A DNA stretch of 64,000 bases from CAZYTX01 sp964650485 (GCA_964650485.1 CAZYTX010000003.1:62001-126000), one strand, 5' to 3'. Positions 1 to 7,062 are shown, numbered from the stretch's first letter. Translations and numbers: made by a program. The notes: generated from the sequence alone by a model not told the origin.

Positions 1-162
1 GGAAAGATAAGCCTGTCAAGGGAGGAGGTCCTGGACCAGCAGCCCGAGGCGTCCAGGAAGCCCAGGAAGTCCGGACCCGGCGGCTCCGGCGGCCGGGGAG
101 GTCCTGGCGGCCCCAGGCCCCCGCGCGATTCCAGGCCGTATCCTCCACGCGACCAGGGGTAA
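1..162 (+). CDS. pnp: Polyribonucleotide nucleotidyltransferase (PNPase) C-terminal end, partial
   Basis: This is the 3' end of a gene that enters from the left edge, open from base 1 to a TAA at 160-162. The first residues (GKISLSREEVL) match the last strand of an S1 RNA-binding domain as found at the C terminus of PNPase. A Gly/Pro/Arg-rich tail follows (PGGSGGRGGPGGPRPP), a low-complexity extension often seen after the PNPase S1 domain. PNPase degrades RNA phosphorolytically 3' to 5' and its S1 domain holds the substrate. Only 53 residues are visible, so another S1 protein such as ribosomal protein S1 is possible. The reading frame stays open and tail-like after the stop (see 163-255). Confidence 0.6.
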   Translation, partial: GKISLSREEVLDQQPEASRKPRKSGPGGSGGRGGPGGPRPPRDSRPYPPRDQG

Positions 163-255
163 AGTGACGAGCGGCGATTCAAGGACAGGAAAAAGCCGAG
201 GCAGAGCAAGCACTATCACAATAACGATGGTAACGATGACCGCAATGATCACTGA
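163..255 (+). other. In-frame, coding-like continuation after the PNPase stop codon
   Basis: After the TAA at 160-162 the same frame stays open for 30 codons to a TGA at 253-255, two bases before the next gene. It reads as a basic, polar tail (RRFKDRKKPRQSKHYHNND and on), rich in Lys, Arg, His, Asn and Asp, the usual style of PNPase tails. This suggests the ancestral protein ended at 255 and that one codon became TAA. Readthrough or a base-calling error would also explain it. Confidence 0.4.
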
Positions 256-257
256 CC

Positions 258-917
258 ATGGCAAGCTACATATACATGAAGGTCCTGGAGTCGCAGCCCG
301 GACGCTACGACCGTGGGATCTCATGGCTGAGCTTTGGGAGGGCGGACAGGGTAAAGCAGAGGATAGCTGAAGAGATCGTGCGGCCCGGGATGAAGGTCCT
401 GGAGATAGGGGCCGGCACCGGGTCGTTCGCTATCATGGCCGCGAAAAAGGGCGCAGAGGTAAAGGGGTTCGATCTCTCACCGGCCATGCTTTCCGTGGCC
501 AGAGAAAAAGTGGATAAAGCCGGTCTTAATGACAAGGTCGAGCTCGAGGAGATGGGCGTGGCCGGAATGGACGGGATCGAGGCCGCGGCCTTTGACCTGG
601 TGGTGTCCACGCTGGTGTTCTCCGAGCTCTCCGCGCAGGAGCAGGACTACGCATTGATTCATGCCTTACGCAGCCTGCAGCCGGGCGGCAGGCTGGCGCT
701 CGCGGACGAGTCAAAGCCGGAGAGCACTCTCAAGGCCGCCCTGCACCAGGCCGTCCGCATTCCCCTCATGATAATTACATTCGCCTTGACCCAGACCTCG
801 ACAAAAGCGGTGCAGGACCTGCCCGAGCGGGTGGCGAGAGCGGGCTTTGTTATCGAAGCGGTGGAGCGCAAAAACCTCGGCTCCTTCATTTACCTGGTGG
901 CGAGAAAGGAGGAGTAA
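258..917 (+). CDS. Class I SAM-dependent methyltransferase next to a corrinoid protein (CpaM-like)
   Basis: A 219-residue Rossmann-fold methyltransferase. Motif I is LEIGAGTG at about residues 48-55, followed by an acidic second strand (VKGFDLSPAML) and a motif-IV-like FDLVVSTLVFSEL. The N terminus (MKVLESQPGRYDRGI) carries the RYDRG stretch that I associate with the family called corrinoid protein-associated methyltransferase CpaM. The stop at 915-917 touches the TTG start of the HgcAB-like fusion, so the two are almost surely co-translated. Inference: it either methylates the corrinoid or a product of the partner protein, or takes a methyl group from it. No Shine-Dalgarno sequence precedes ATG 258; ATG 276 is an alternative start. 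The fold is certain, the substrate is not known. Confidence 0.85.
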   Translation: MASYIYMKVLESQPGRYDRGISWLSFGRADRVKQRIAEEIVRPGMKVLEIGAGTGSFAIMAAKKGAEVKGFDLSPAMLSVAREKVDKAGLNDKVELEEMGVAGMDGIEAAAFDLVVSTLVFSELSAQEQDYALIHALRSLQPGGRLALADESKPESTLKAALHQAVRIPLMIITFALTQTSTKAVQDLPERVARAGFVIEAVERKNLGSFIYLVARKEE

Positions 918-1976
918 TTGGGCCTTGCCGGCTGGTTGGTGGCTTACACGGCCCGGTGGCTTCCGCACTCCGCGGACACGGGGCTGAAAGCCATTGGCAA
1001 GCCAACCGAGGACTCGCCCGTTATTGTGACCTCGAACTTCTCACTCACCGTGAACAGGGTGACAAGGGCGCTCAAGGGCATGGACCTGTGGCTGCTGGTG
1101 GCCAACACCCAGGGGATAAACGTGTGGTGCGCTGCCTGCGGGGGCATGTTCACCGAGAACCACGTGATTGACGCCATCAAGGTGGCCGGGCTGAGCGAGC
1201 GGGTCTCTCACAACCAGGTCATTCTCCCCGCACTGTCGGCGCCCGGCATTGATTGCAATGCAATAAAAGACGAGACCGGGTTCCGGGCAAGGTTCGGGCC
1301 GGTGCAGGCCGCGGACATCCCCGCATACCTGGCCCATAAAAAGAAGAAGACCAGTGAGATGAAGCGGTTCAAGTTCGATCTCAGCCACCGCCTGGACATG
1401 CTCTTTCCCATGAACTTCCCCATATACCTCCCGTTCGCCGTTGTGCTCGCCGTCTTCTGGCCCGGGCTGCTCCTGGGCGCGACCCTGATCTTCTGGGGAG
1501 CGCTTTTGTTTTTATACCTGTTCGTGCCCTGGATACCGGGAAAGACCGGCTGGACCCAGGCCATCGTGTCCGCCGGCCTGTTCGTGGCCATGTGGGCCGG
1601 GTTTGACCTTTACTTCACAGGGGACCCGCTCCTGCACTACAAGTGGTTCATGGCAAGCTTCGCAATTTTCCTGGCCGCGGGGTTCGACCTTGCAGGAATA
1701 GCCACCGGCAGGAAGTCGGACGCCGAGCAGTTGGTGCAAAAGCTGGGCATCAAGAGCATGGGCAGCCTGTTCAAGGAAAAGGACCTGGGCGAGATCACCC
1801 TGGACCGCGAGAAGTGCGACGGTTGCAGGACGTGCTTTAACATCTGCCCGGTGGGGGTGTACAACGGCCTTGACCAGGAAAGGAAGATGACCTTCCAGGA
1901 CCGGGGGGCATGCTTTGCCTGCTCGGCCTGCGTAAAGCAGTGCCCGCAAGAGGCCCTGAGCCTGGCTGGTATCTAG
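918..1976 (+). CDS. HgcAB-like fusion: corrinoid-binding, membrane and 2x[4Fe-4S] ferredoxin domains
   Basis: A 352-residue fusion in three parts. Residues 1-150 resemble the corrinoid domain of HgcA, with cap-helix motif GINVWCAACGG at 66-76; Cys71 aligns with the cobalt-ligating Cys of HgcA, whose consensus is N(V/I)WCA(A/G)GK. Here the GK is replaced by CGG, adding Cys74. Residues about 166-262 hold four hydrophobic helices, like the HgcA membrane domain but shorter. The C terminus is HgcB-like, with C300-x2-C303-x2-C306-x3-C310P and C332-x2-C335-x2-C338-x3-C342P, two 4Fe-4S sites. HgcA moves a methyl group to Hg(II) and HgcB reduces the corrinoid. Fused homologues are known in anaerobes and, as I recall, have not been shown to methylate mercury. 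Start TTG 918 directly follows the methyltransferase stop. Confidence 0.85.
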   Translation: MGLAGWLVAYTARWLPHSADTGLKAIGKPTEDSPVIVTSNFSLTVNRVTRALKGMDLWLLVANTQGINVWCAACGGMFTENHVIDAIKVAGLSERVSHNQVILPALSAPGIDCNAIKDETGFRARFGPVQAADIPAYLAHKKKKTSEMKRFKFDLSHRLDMLFPMNFPIYLPFAVVLAVFWPGLLLGATLIFWGALLFLYLFVPWIPGKTGWTQAIVSAGLFVAMWAGFDLYFTGDPLLHYKWFMASFAIFLAAGFDLAGIATGRKSDAEQLVQKLGIKSMGSLFKEKDLGEITLDREKCDGCRTCFNICPVGVYNGLDQERKMTFQDRGACFACSACVKQCPQEALSLAGI

Positions 1977-2025
1977 TGCCTGTTGCGAAACTCTCATTTT
2001 CAAAGAAAGACACAGTTCATTCCTC

Positions 2026-2228
2026 TCATGCCAGGGCTTGAGCCTTTTCCTCCAGAGATTCAACGAGGTCTTGAATTGCGTCCACTTCTTTTCCCTCGAA
2101 ATAGGCTTCTCCGCATTGAACGCAGACCCAGGCGGGAACCGCATCGAGCGTCAGGTGGCAGCCCTTGCGGTCAACGTGGAAAAGAGTGACGCCCCTTTCA
2201 TCTCACCCTGGCAATGAATGCATTTCAT
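2026..2228 (-). pseudogene. Frameshifted YgiT/MqsA-type zinc-finger antitoxin
   Basis: On the minus strand an ATG at 2228 opens MKCIHCQGEMKG and then soon hits a stop, but in the next frame the sequence continues GVTLFHVDRKGCHL, DAVPAWVCVQCGEAYFEG and KEVDAIQDLVESLEEK to a TGA at 2026. Together this is the N-terminal zinc domain of YgiT/MqsA antitoxins (CxxC near residue 3 and VCxxCGE later). The full span is 203 bases, one short of 68 codons. The break lies in a GGGG run, where one extra G restores the frame. It is either decay or a homopolymer error. No toxin gene of the usual DUF4258 or MqsR type is visible beside it, so it is an orphan. Confidence 0.65.
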
Positions 2229-2266
2229 TTTCCACTTTAATATTTTGCCTTCTCTAGATTAGTCTT

Positions 2267-2539
2267 TCAGTAAGTTAGAAGAAGCCGGTCAGCAACGACC
2301 TCATTCTCAAGCGTCTTGCCTCCCATTTGGAACCTTTTAAGCATTGATCGTCCGCAGTTTACAAAGGCCTCTCTCTCAAATAAGCCGGATGGTATACTCA
2401 GCTCGCATAAGTGATTGCCCGACTTCTTCTTTCCATCTATGCTCAAGGCAACGTAGGCCCCTCTCTTTTTGCAAGACTCTATTTCCTCGAATAATCCCTC
2501 TATATCGAATGTTTGGGCACCGTAAGGAAAGACCTGCAA
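2267..2539 (-). CDS. Hypothetical protein, 90 residues
   Basis: A short leftward frame starting at TTG 2539, with no ATG in frame upstream and no clear ribosome binding site. The protein alternates acidic and hydrophobic stretches (FDIEGLFEEIESCKKRG, ADRLLLTY at the end). I do not recognise a family. It lies in the AT-richer insert between the HgcAB-like gene and proA, head to head with the probable nuclease gene. It may be a real small gene, an antitoxin-like partner, or an eroded remnant. Confidence 0.3.
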   Translation of the reverse strand: MQVFPYGAQTFDIEGLFEEIESCKKRGAYVALSIDGKKKSGNHLCELSIPSGLFEREAFVNCGRSMLKRFQMGGKTLENEVVADRLLLTY

Positions 2540-2593
2540 GCATATTTGAGCTACAGAGCTTCAAGATTAAATGACTATGTGGAACCTCGACTA

Positions 2594-3172
2594 ATGGATG
2601 TCAAGGAAGCTAAAAGCCGGTTTATAGAACTTAAGAAGAAGTTGAGACCATCATGTCATTTGCCGATGAATAAGCAAAAAGGGAAAAAGAAGTCGCCGGC
2701 ATACTTCACTGGCATAATAAATATGCTGATTGAGAAGAATATAGGAGATCTTGATTGCGATTATGACCCGAGAAAGATGGTAGTTTTTTTGAAAGATGGC
2801 AAGCCTGCTCGAACCATGGCAAGGAGAATAGACGGTGCTTTCCCATCCACTATTAATCCTGTCGCTATATGGGAAATAAAGGAATACTACTATACGACAA
2901 CTTTCGGAAGCAGGGTGGCTGACGGCGTTTATGAAACCCTTCTTGATGGAATGGAGATCGAGGAAGCGGCAGAGAATGAGAGTCTTAAAGCCCTACATTA
3001 CTTGATGATAGACTCTCATTATACGTGGTGGGAATGCGGCAGATCTTACATTTGCAGGATCATTGATATGCTTCATATGGGATATGTTGATGAAGTGTTG
3101 TTCGGCAAAGAGGCTATTGAAAGACTTCCAGCTATTGTAAGAAAGTGGAGGAGATTAAAAGTCGGAAGATGA
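2594..3172 (+). CDS. Probable PD-(D/E)xK-type nuclease (restriction-like), horizontally acquired
   Basis: Starting at ATG 2594 gives 192 residues; a TTG at 2513 would add 27 residues and overlap the divergent frame. The core reads RRIDGAFPSTINPVAIWEIK and then EYYYTTTFGSRVADGVYET. An Asp, a spacer and an E-x-K on a hydrophobic strand (D107, E121, K123 counted from TTG 2513) is the usual catalytic layout of PD-(D/E)xK nucleases such as type II restriction enzymes. The later WWECGRSYICRIIDMLHMGYVDEVLFG may be structural. No methyltransferase partner is seen. The gene is clearly more AT-rich than its neighbours and uses many A/T-ending codons, which suggests transfer. The nuclease call is inferred from the motif only. 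Confidence 0.6.
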   Translation: MDVKEAKSRFIELKKKLRPSCHLPMNKQKGKKKSPAYFTGIINMLIEKNIGDLDCDYDPRKMVVFLKDGKPARTMARRIDGAFPSTINPVAIWEIKEYYYTTTFGSRVADGVYETLLDGMEIEEAAENESLKALHYLMIDSHYTWWECGRSYICRIIDMLHMGYVDEVLFGKEAIERLPAIVRKWRRLKVGR

Positions 3173-3278
3173 ATCTTACCCCTGTAGGCTATGGCCGACT
3201 GCGGAAAAGACTGGCTTGCAGGGCTTGAAGAGCGGCTCTGTGCGTGATAACATTTGTTGGAATTGCTAGGGTGACTAG

Positions 3279-4538
3279 TTGGACATTAGCGAACAGGTAA
3301 GCAAGATGGCGCGCGATGCCCGCACTGCCTCCCGCGTGCTCTCCCGTCTCGACTCCGGGGCCAAGGACCGGGCGCTCCTGGACACTGCCGAGGCCCTTGT
3401 ATCCCAGGCCGAGCGCATCCGGGCGGAGAATGAAAAGGACCTTGCCGAGGCCCGGAAGGCGGAGCTGCCCGAGGCCATGGTGGACCGGCTGACCCTGACC
3501 CCCGAGCGCATCAAGTCCATGGCCGACGGCCTTGTCGCGGTCGCGGCCCTGCCAGACCCTGTGGGCGAGGTCACCAGCATGTGGACCCGGCCCAACGGCC
3601 TCAGAATCGGACGCATGAGGATCCCTCTCGGTGTGATAGGCATCATCTACGAGTCCAGGCCAAACGTGACCGTTGACGCCGCGGGGCTCTGCCTCAAGTC
3701 GGGCAACGCCGTGATCCTGCGGGGCGGCTCCGAGTCCATAAACTCGAACCGGGTGCTGGGCGAGGTCATGGTCGAGTGCGCCAAAGAGGCCGCTGTGCCC
3801 GAGGCTGCCATACAGGTGATGCCCATGACCGACCGTGCCGCGGTGGACGCGCTGCTTTCGCAGGAGGACTATGTTGACGTGATAATTCCCCGCGGTGGGG
3901 AGGAGCTTATCCGCAAGGTGGTGGAGAAGTCCCGCATACCCGTGCTCAAGCACTACAAGGGGGTGTGCCACGTGTACGTGGACGTTGACGCGAACCCCAG
4001 AAAGGCCCGGGAGATAGTGCTGAACGCCAAGCTGCAGCGGCCCGGGGTGTGCAATGCCATGGAGACCCTGCTGGTGCACGCGGCCGTTGCCGAGGACTTT
4101 CTTGCAAGCATAGTCACCCCCCTGGTCAAGGCCGGGGTGGAGCTCAGGGGCTGCCCGGACACCCGCAGGTTCGTGCCCGGCATGAAGGCGGCCACGGAAG
4201 ATGACTGGTACACCGAGTACCTTGACAAGATACTGGCCATAAGGCTGGTGGAGAACATTGACCACGCAATCGAGCACATCCAGGAGTACGGGTCGGACCA
4301 CACCGAGGCGATCGTCACCGAGAACTACACCAACGCCCAGCGGTTCATACGGGAGGTTGACTCCAGCTCGGTCATGGTGAACGCCTCCACCCGCTTCTCC
4401 GACGGGTTCCAGTACGGCCTGGGAGCAGAGATCGGGATCAGCACCTCCAGGCTGCACGCCTACGGCCCCATGGGGCTTTGCGAGTTGACGACCAGCAAGT
4501 TCATAGTGTATGGTGAAGGTCAGGTTCGCGAGTCGTGA
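3279..4538 (+). CDS. proA: Gamma-glutamyl phosphate reductase
   Basis: Full-length ProA (419 residues) of the aldehyde dehydrogenase fold. It reduces gamma-glutamyl phosphate with NADPH to glutamate semialdehyde, the second step of proline synthesis. Recognisable features are the nucleotide-binding stretch IPLGVIGIIYESRPNVT (115-131), the GNAVILRGGSE segment, and the catalytic Cys258 in LQRPGVCNAMETLL. The end (YGPMGLCELTTSKFIVYGEG) is typical. Translation starts at TTG 3279. nadD follows after 15 bases and then rsfS, so the three form an operon. The usual upstream partner proB is absent from this window. Confidence 0.95.
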   Translation: MDISEQVSKMARDARTASRVLSRLDSGAKDRALLDTAEALVSQAERIRAENEKDLAEARKAELPEAMVDRLTLTPERIKSMADGLVAVAALPDPVGEVTSMWTRPNGLRIGRMRIPLGVIGIIYESRPNVTVDAAGLCLKSGNAVILRGGSESINSNRVLGEVMVECAKEAAVPEAAIQVMPMTDRAAVDALLSQEDYVDVIIPRGGEELIRKVVEKSRIPVLKHYKGVCHVYVDVDANPRKAREIVLNAKLQRPGVCNAMETLLVHAAVAEDFLASIVTPLVKAGVELRGCPDTRRFVPGMKAATEDDWYTEYLDKILAIRLVENIDHAIEHIQEYGSDHTEAIVTENYTNAQRFIREVDSSSVMVNASTRFSDGFQYGLGAEIGISTSRLHAYGPMGLCELTTSKFIVYGEGQVRES

Positions 4539-4553
4539 CTCACGGAGGACGCG

Positions 4554-5195
4554 GTGTACATAGGTATTTACGGCGGCACCTTCAACCCCATACACTTCGG
4601 TCACCTGCGCGCGGCAGAGGAGGTTTGCGAGGCGTTCAAGCAAACGCACGTGATATTCGTCCCCTCTGCAAACCCGCCTCACAAGGACAAGCAGGACCTG
4701 GTGGACCCCAACCACAGGCTGAAGATGGTCAACCTGGCGGTGACCGGAAACCCCAGGTTCCAGGCCTCGGAGATAGAGATACAAAGAAGGGGGAAATCAT
4801 ACTCAATAGACACAGTAAGGGCCCTGAAGCAATCCAACCCGGACGACGACTTCGCATTCATTATGGGCCTGGACGCCTTCCTCGAAATCGAGACCTGGCA
4901 CAAGTACGACGAGCTTTTCCCCGAGTGCGACTTTATAGTCACCACCAGGCCGGGGTCCACCAGCCGGAGCTGCAACCAGGCCATTCCCGAGGCGGTGCGC
5001 GAGTCCTTCAAACGGAAGAAGGGAACAAGGGAGTTCGAGCATTCCTCCGGCCGAAAGCTCTTCTTTGCGGAAGTGACCCTGATAGACGTCTCCGCAAGCT
5101 CCATAAGGGACAAGGTGCGAAAGGGCGAGTCCATACGCTACCTCATTCCGCGCAGGGTGATGGAGTATATCCACGAGCACGAGCTCTACAAGTGA
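4554..5195 (+). CDS. nadD: Nicotinate-nucleotide adenylyltransferase
   Basis: A 213-residue nucleotidyltransferase that adenylates nicotinate mononucleotide to deamido-NAD in NAD synthesis. It shows the GGTFNPIHFGHL motif (residues 7-18) with the nucleotide-binding H-x-G-H, the VPSANPPHK loop, and the C-terminal SASSIRDKV motif that replaces ISSTxIR. GTG 4554 is preferred because GGAGG lies at 4544-4548. It sits between proA and rsfS, the common bacterial order. NadC, which makes its substrate, is encoded at 26036-26887. Confidence 0.95.
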   Translation: MYIGIYGGTFNPIHFGHLRAAEEVCEAFKQTHVIFVPSANPPHKDKQDLVDPNHRLKMVNLAVTGNPRFQASEIEIQRRGKSYSIDTVRALKQSNPDDDFAFIMGLDAFLEIETWHKYDELFPECDFIVTTRPGSTSRSCNQAIPEAVRESFKRKKGTREFEHSSGRKLFFAEVTLIDVSASSIRDKVRKGESIRYLIPRRVMEYIHEHELYK

Positions 5196-5211
5196 GGGCG
5201 CTGAAAACCTG

Positions 5212-5601
5212 ATGAGTGGGTCTCCCGGAGGCGGTCGGAGCAAAGGCAAGAAGCCCTCACCCGAGCAGATGGCCAGGCTGGCTGCAGGGGCGGCCCGCGA
5301 TTCCAAGGCCATTGACGTGGTGGCCATCGATGTCTCCGGGCTCCTGGACTACACTGATTACCTGATCATATCATCGGGAAGGAGCACCAGGCAGACACAG
5401 GCCATAGCGGACAACGTGCTCCGGGCAATAGCGTCCACCGGAAAGAAGGCCGCGGGGGTCGAGGGAGAGAAACAGGGCAACTGGATACTGATTGACTGGG
5501 GGCAGGTGATAATACACGTGTTCCACCAGCCGGTGCGCGAGTTCTACGAGCTGGAGAAGCTGTGGGGGGACGCAAAAAGACTTGCCCTGCCGGACGACTG
5601 A
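5212..5601 (+). CDS. rsfS: Ribosomal silencing factor RsfS
   Basis: A 129-residue RsfS (Iojap/DUF143) protein that binds ribosomal protein L14 and blocks subunit joining in starved cells. Typical segments are YTDYLIISSGRSTRQTQAIA and NWILIDWGQVIIHVFHQP followed by REFYELEKLWGDA. An extra Gly/Lys-rich N terminus of about 18 residues precedes the domain. It is the last gene of proA-nadD-rsfS, 16 bases after nadD, and meets rpmA tail to tail. Confidence 0.93.
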   Translation: MSGSPGGGRSKGKKPSPEQMARLAAGAARDSKAIDVVAIDVSGLLDYTDYLIISSGRSTRQTQAIADNVLRAIASTGKKAAGVEGEKQGNWILIDWGQVIIHVFHQPVREFYELEKLWGDAKRLALPDD

Positions 5602-5675
5602 CAGGGCCTATAGATAGACATCAATATTGTAATCAGGTCTTGGATCCGACTAAACCTGGAAACAATGGCCCGGGC

Positions 5676-5930
5676 TTACACGGGCTCCACGTGCACCCTG
5701 GTCTTTTTCCTGCCCATGCGCTCGTAGAGCACCTTGCCGGCGACTTTGGCAAAAAGGGTGAAGTCCTTGCCCATGCCCACGTTTCGGCCCGGATGCACCC
5801 TGGTACCGAGCTGCCTAACCAAAATGTTGCCCGAGGCCACCACCTGGCCCCCGAACCTCTTCACTCCGCGCCTCTGGCCCGCGGTGTCCCTGCCGTTCCT
5901 GGAGCTTCCGCCCGATTTCTTGTGCGCCAT
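5676..5930 (-). CDS. rpmA: 50S ribosomal protein L27
   Basis: An 84-residue L27 beginning MAHKKSGGSSRNGRD and containing GQVVASGNILVRQLGTR and VHPGRNVGMGKDFTLFA, all hallmark segments. L27 reaches the peptidyl-transferase centre and stabilises tRNA on the 50S subunit. There is no N-terminal extension needing cleavage as in Firmicutes. It lies 3 bases after rplU, the standard order. The usual next gene, obg, is not found; proA-nadD-rsfS faces it instead. Confidence 0.97.
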   Translation of the reverse strand: MAHKKSGGSSRNGRDTAGQRRGVKRFGGQVVASGNILVRQLGTRVHPGRNVGMGKDFTLFAKVAGKVLYERMGRKKTRVHVEPV

Positions 5931-5933
5931 GCC

Positions 5934-6389
5934 TTAATCCTCCTCGCTCCCGGGCTGCGAGCCCTGCTCGGTCTCTTCCTCTTCCGCCAGGGCCTCCTCT
6001 TCCGGCCCGGGGCCTTTTGCCTCTTGCTCCACGCCTGTCCCCGGCTCCGCACTGGTTGACCCCGCCCCCTGCTCGTCCCCGAAAAGGACCTCGTCAATCT
6101 CCACCAGGGTGTAGCCCTGCCGGTGCCCCTGCTTCTTCCTGTAATCCTTGCGGCGCTTCATCTTGTACACCACAACCTTGTTGCCGCGGCCGTGGGACAA
6201 AACAGTGCCCGTGACCCTGGCGTTCTCCACCACGGGTGTGCCCAGCTTGACCCCGGAGTCGTCTCTAACCAGCCGCACGTCATCGAACTCCACCCGGGAG
6301 CCCTCCGGGGCGGACACCTTCTCCACCTTCAGCTTGTCGCCGGGCGAGACCCGGTGCTGCTTACCCCCGCTCTTTATTACCGCGTACAT
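5934..6389 (-). CDS. rplU: 50S ribosomal protein L21 with a long acidic C-terminal tail
   Basis: Residues 1-103 are a normal L21 (MYAVIKSGGKQHRVSPGDKL at the start; KMKRRKDYRKKQGHRQGYT near the end of the core), which binds 23S rRNA. Ordinary L21 stops at about 103 residues. This one is 151 residues long, with an added tail of Glu, Gly, Pro and Ser ending EEEETEQGSQPGSEED. The tail is in frame and has no stop, so it is unlikely to be an artefact. A hairpin in the leader (6421-6444) may take part in regulation. Confidence 0.95.
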   Translation of the reverse strand: MYAVIKSGGKQHRVSPGDKLKVEKVSAPEGSRVEFDDVRLVRDDSGVKLGTPVVENARVTGTVLSHGRGNKVVVYKMKRRKDYRKKQGHRQGYTLVEIDEVLFGDEQGAGSTSAEPGTGVEQEAKGPGPEEEALAEEEETEQGSQPGSEED

Positions 6390-6420
6390 GAAAACCCTCC
6401 CAGGGAACGCATCAAATCAA

Positions 6421-6444
6421 GCTCCGGGCCACAGAGCCCGGAGC
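6421..6444 (-). promoter_or_regulatory. Leader hairpin upstream of rplU
   Basis: A perfect 9-bp stem (GCTCCGGGC pairing with GCCCGGAGC) with a 6-base loop lies about 30 bases upstream of the rplU start. On the rplU transcript it falls in the 5' leader. Ribosomal protein operons are often autoregulated through such leaders, but I cannot match it to a known L21 leader family. It lacks a following T run on either strand. Confidence 0.35.
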
Positions 6445-6505
6445 CGTAATGCAGACAAAAGACAAGATTAATATTAGTCCATGGGAGCGCACATGTCAAT
6501 ATGTA

Positions 6506-6530
6506 AAGCTTGGCATTTCAAGCTTGGCAT
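6506..6530. repeat. Short direct repeat between rplU and the cooT-like gene
   Basis: An 11-base unit, AAGCTTGGCAT, occurs at 6506-6516 and again at 6520-6530. The 266-base gap holding it has the rplU leader on its left and the cooT-like ribosome binding site on its right. Nothing else is recognised there. The repeat may be an operator or chance. Confidence 0.3.
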
Positions 6531-6655
6531 GGCACTGGCGGGCACAAAAGGTTCAATCATACCCGCTCGCAGCTTTATGGCAACAACAAGGCTATTTTGC
6601 TATCATCTCTTGTAAAGCAGTTGTTAAAAGCCCGGGCAAAAGGGAGGTATAAGTC

Positions 6656-6847
6656 ATGTGCGAGTCCAACGCTTACCTGGTAAAAGAAGATAACGAGGAG
6701 CTGTTCTTGAAGGACGTGGTAAGGATAGTCCCGAGCGAGGACGGCAAGCTCCTGGTCGAGAACCTGCTCGGAGACCAGCGCGAGTTCCAGGGCAGGATCA
6801 AGGAGATCGACTTCACCGGCCACAAGATACTCCTGGAGCAAGACTGA
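6656..6847 (+). CDS. CooT-type small nickel-binding protein
   Basis: A 63-residue protein beginning MCESNAYLVKEDNEELFLKD, with Cys2 right after the initiator Met as in CooT, where that Cys at the dimer interface binds nickel. The rest (IVPSEDGKLLVENLLGDQ, IKEIDFTGHKILLEQD) fits the small beta fold of the family. CooT helps nickel loading of CO dehydrogenase in Rhodospirillum, but many homologues occur without CODH genes nearby, as here. GGGAGG at 6641-6646 sets the start. It stands alone, so its client enzyme is unknown. Confidence 0.8.
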   Translation: MCESNAYLVKEDNEELFLKDVVRIVPSEDGKLLVENLLGDQREFQGRIKEIDFTGHKILLEQD

Positions 6848-6963
6848 GCCGCGCCGCTCTATCGCCCTCACCTTATGCCCAGCACCACGGCTGTCCCATT
6901 AACTTTAGAACAACAGCTAAAAGGCTAACTCCTGGAGATTCTTCCCGCCGCCGTACTACCAAG

Positions 6964-6985
6964 GCATGCAATGCGCATGCAATGC
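6964..6985. repeat. Tandem duplication of an 11-mer
   Basis: GCATGCAATGC is present twice head to tail (6964-6974 and 6975-6985) in the 240-base gap before the first heptosyltransferase gene. Each unit is nearly palindromic. No function can be assigned. Confidence 0.5.
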
Positions 6986-7008
6986 GCTCTTGGCCTCCTG
7001 GTGTTCCT

Positions 7009-7062
7009 CGTGTTTTTTGGCGTCCTCCTCTTCCCTGGCGGCTTGGCGTTCCTGCATTCCTT
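7009..7062. repeat. Degenerate TTGGCG-type dispersed repeat
   Basis: The stretch has repeated TTGGCG cores (TTTTTTGGCGTCC, GGCGGCTTGGCGTTCC) like those at 22380-22405 and 48530-48553. It appears to be half of a noncoding inverted-repeat element scattered through the window. It is degenerate, so the assignment is tentative. Confidence 0.4.

Noticed and set aside
164..370. Small plus-strand frame overlapping the methyltransferase start
   Set aside because: It is out of frame with both the PNPase tail and the methyltransferase, with a Thr/Met-rich product from repeated codons.
3189..4784. Long minus-strand frame opposite proA
   Set aside because: It mirrors proA and nadD, has low-complexity composition and no family match; a shadow of GC-rich coding.
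6449..6652. Small plus-strand frame before the cooT-like gene
   Set aside because: No ribosome binding site and no similarity; the gap has repeats instead.
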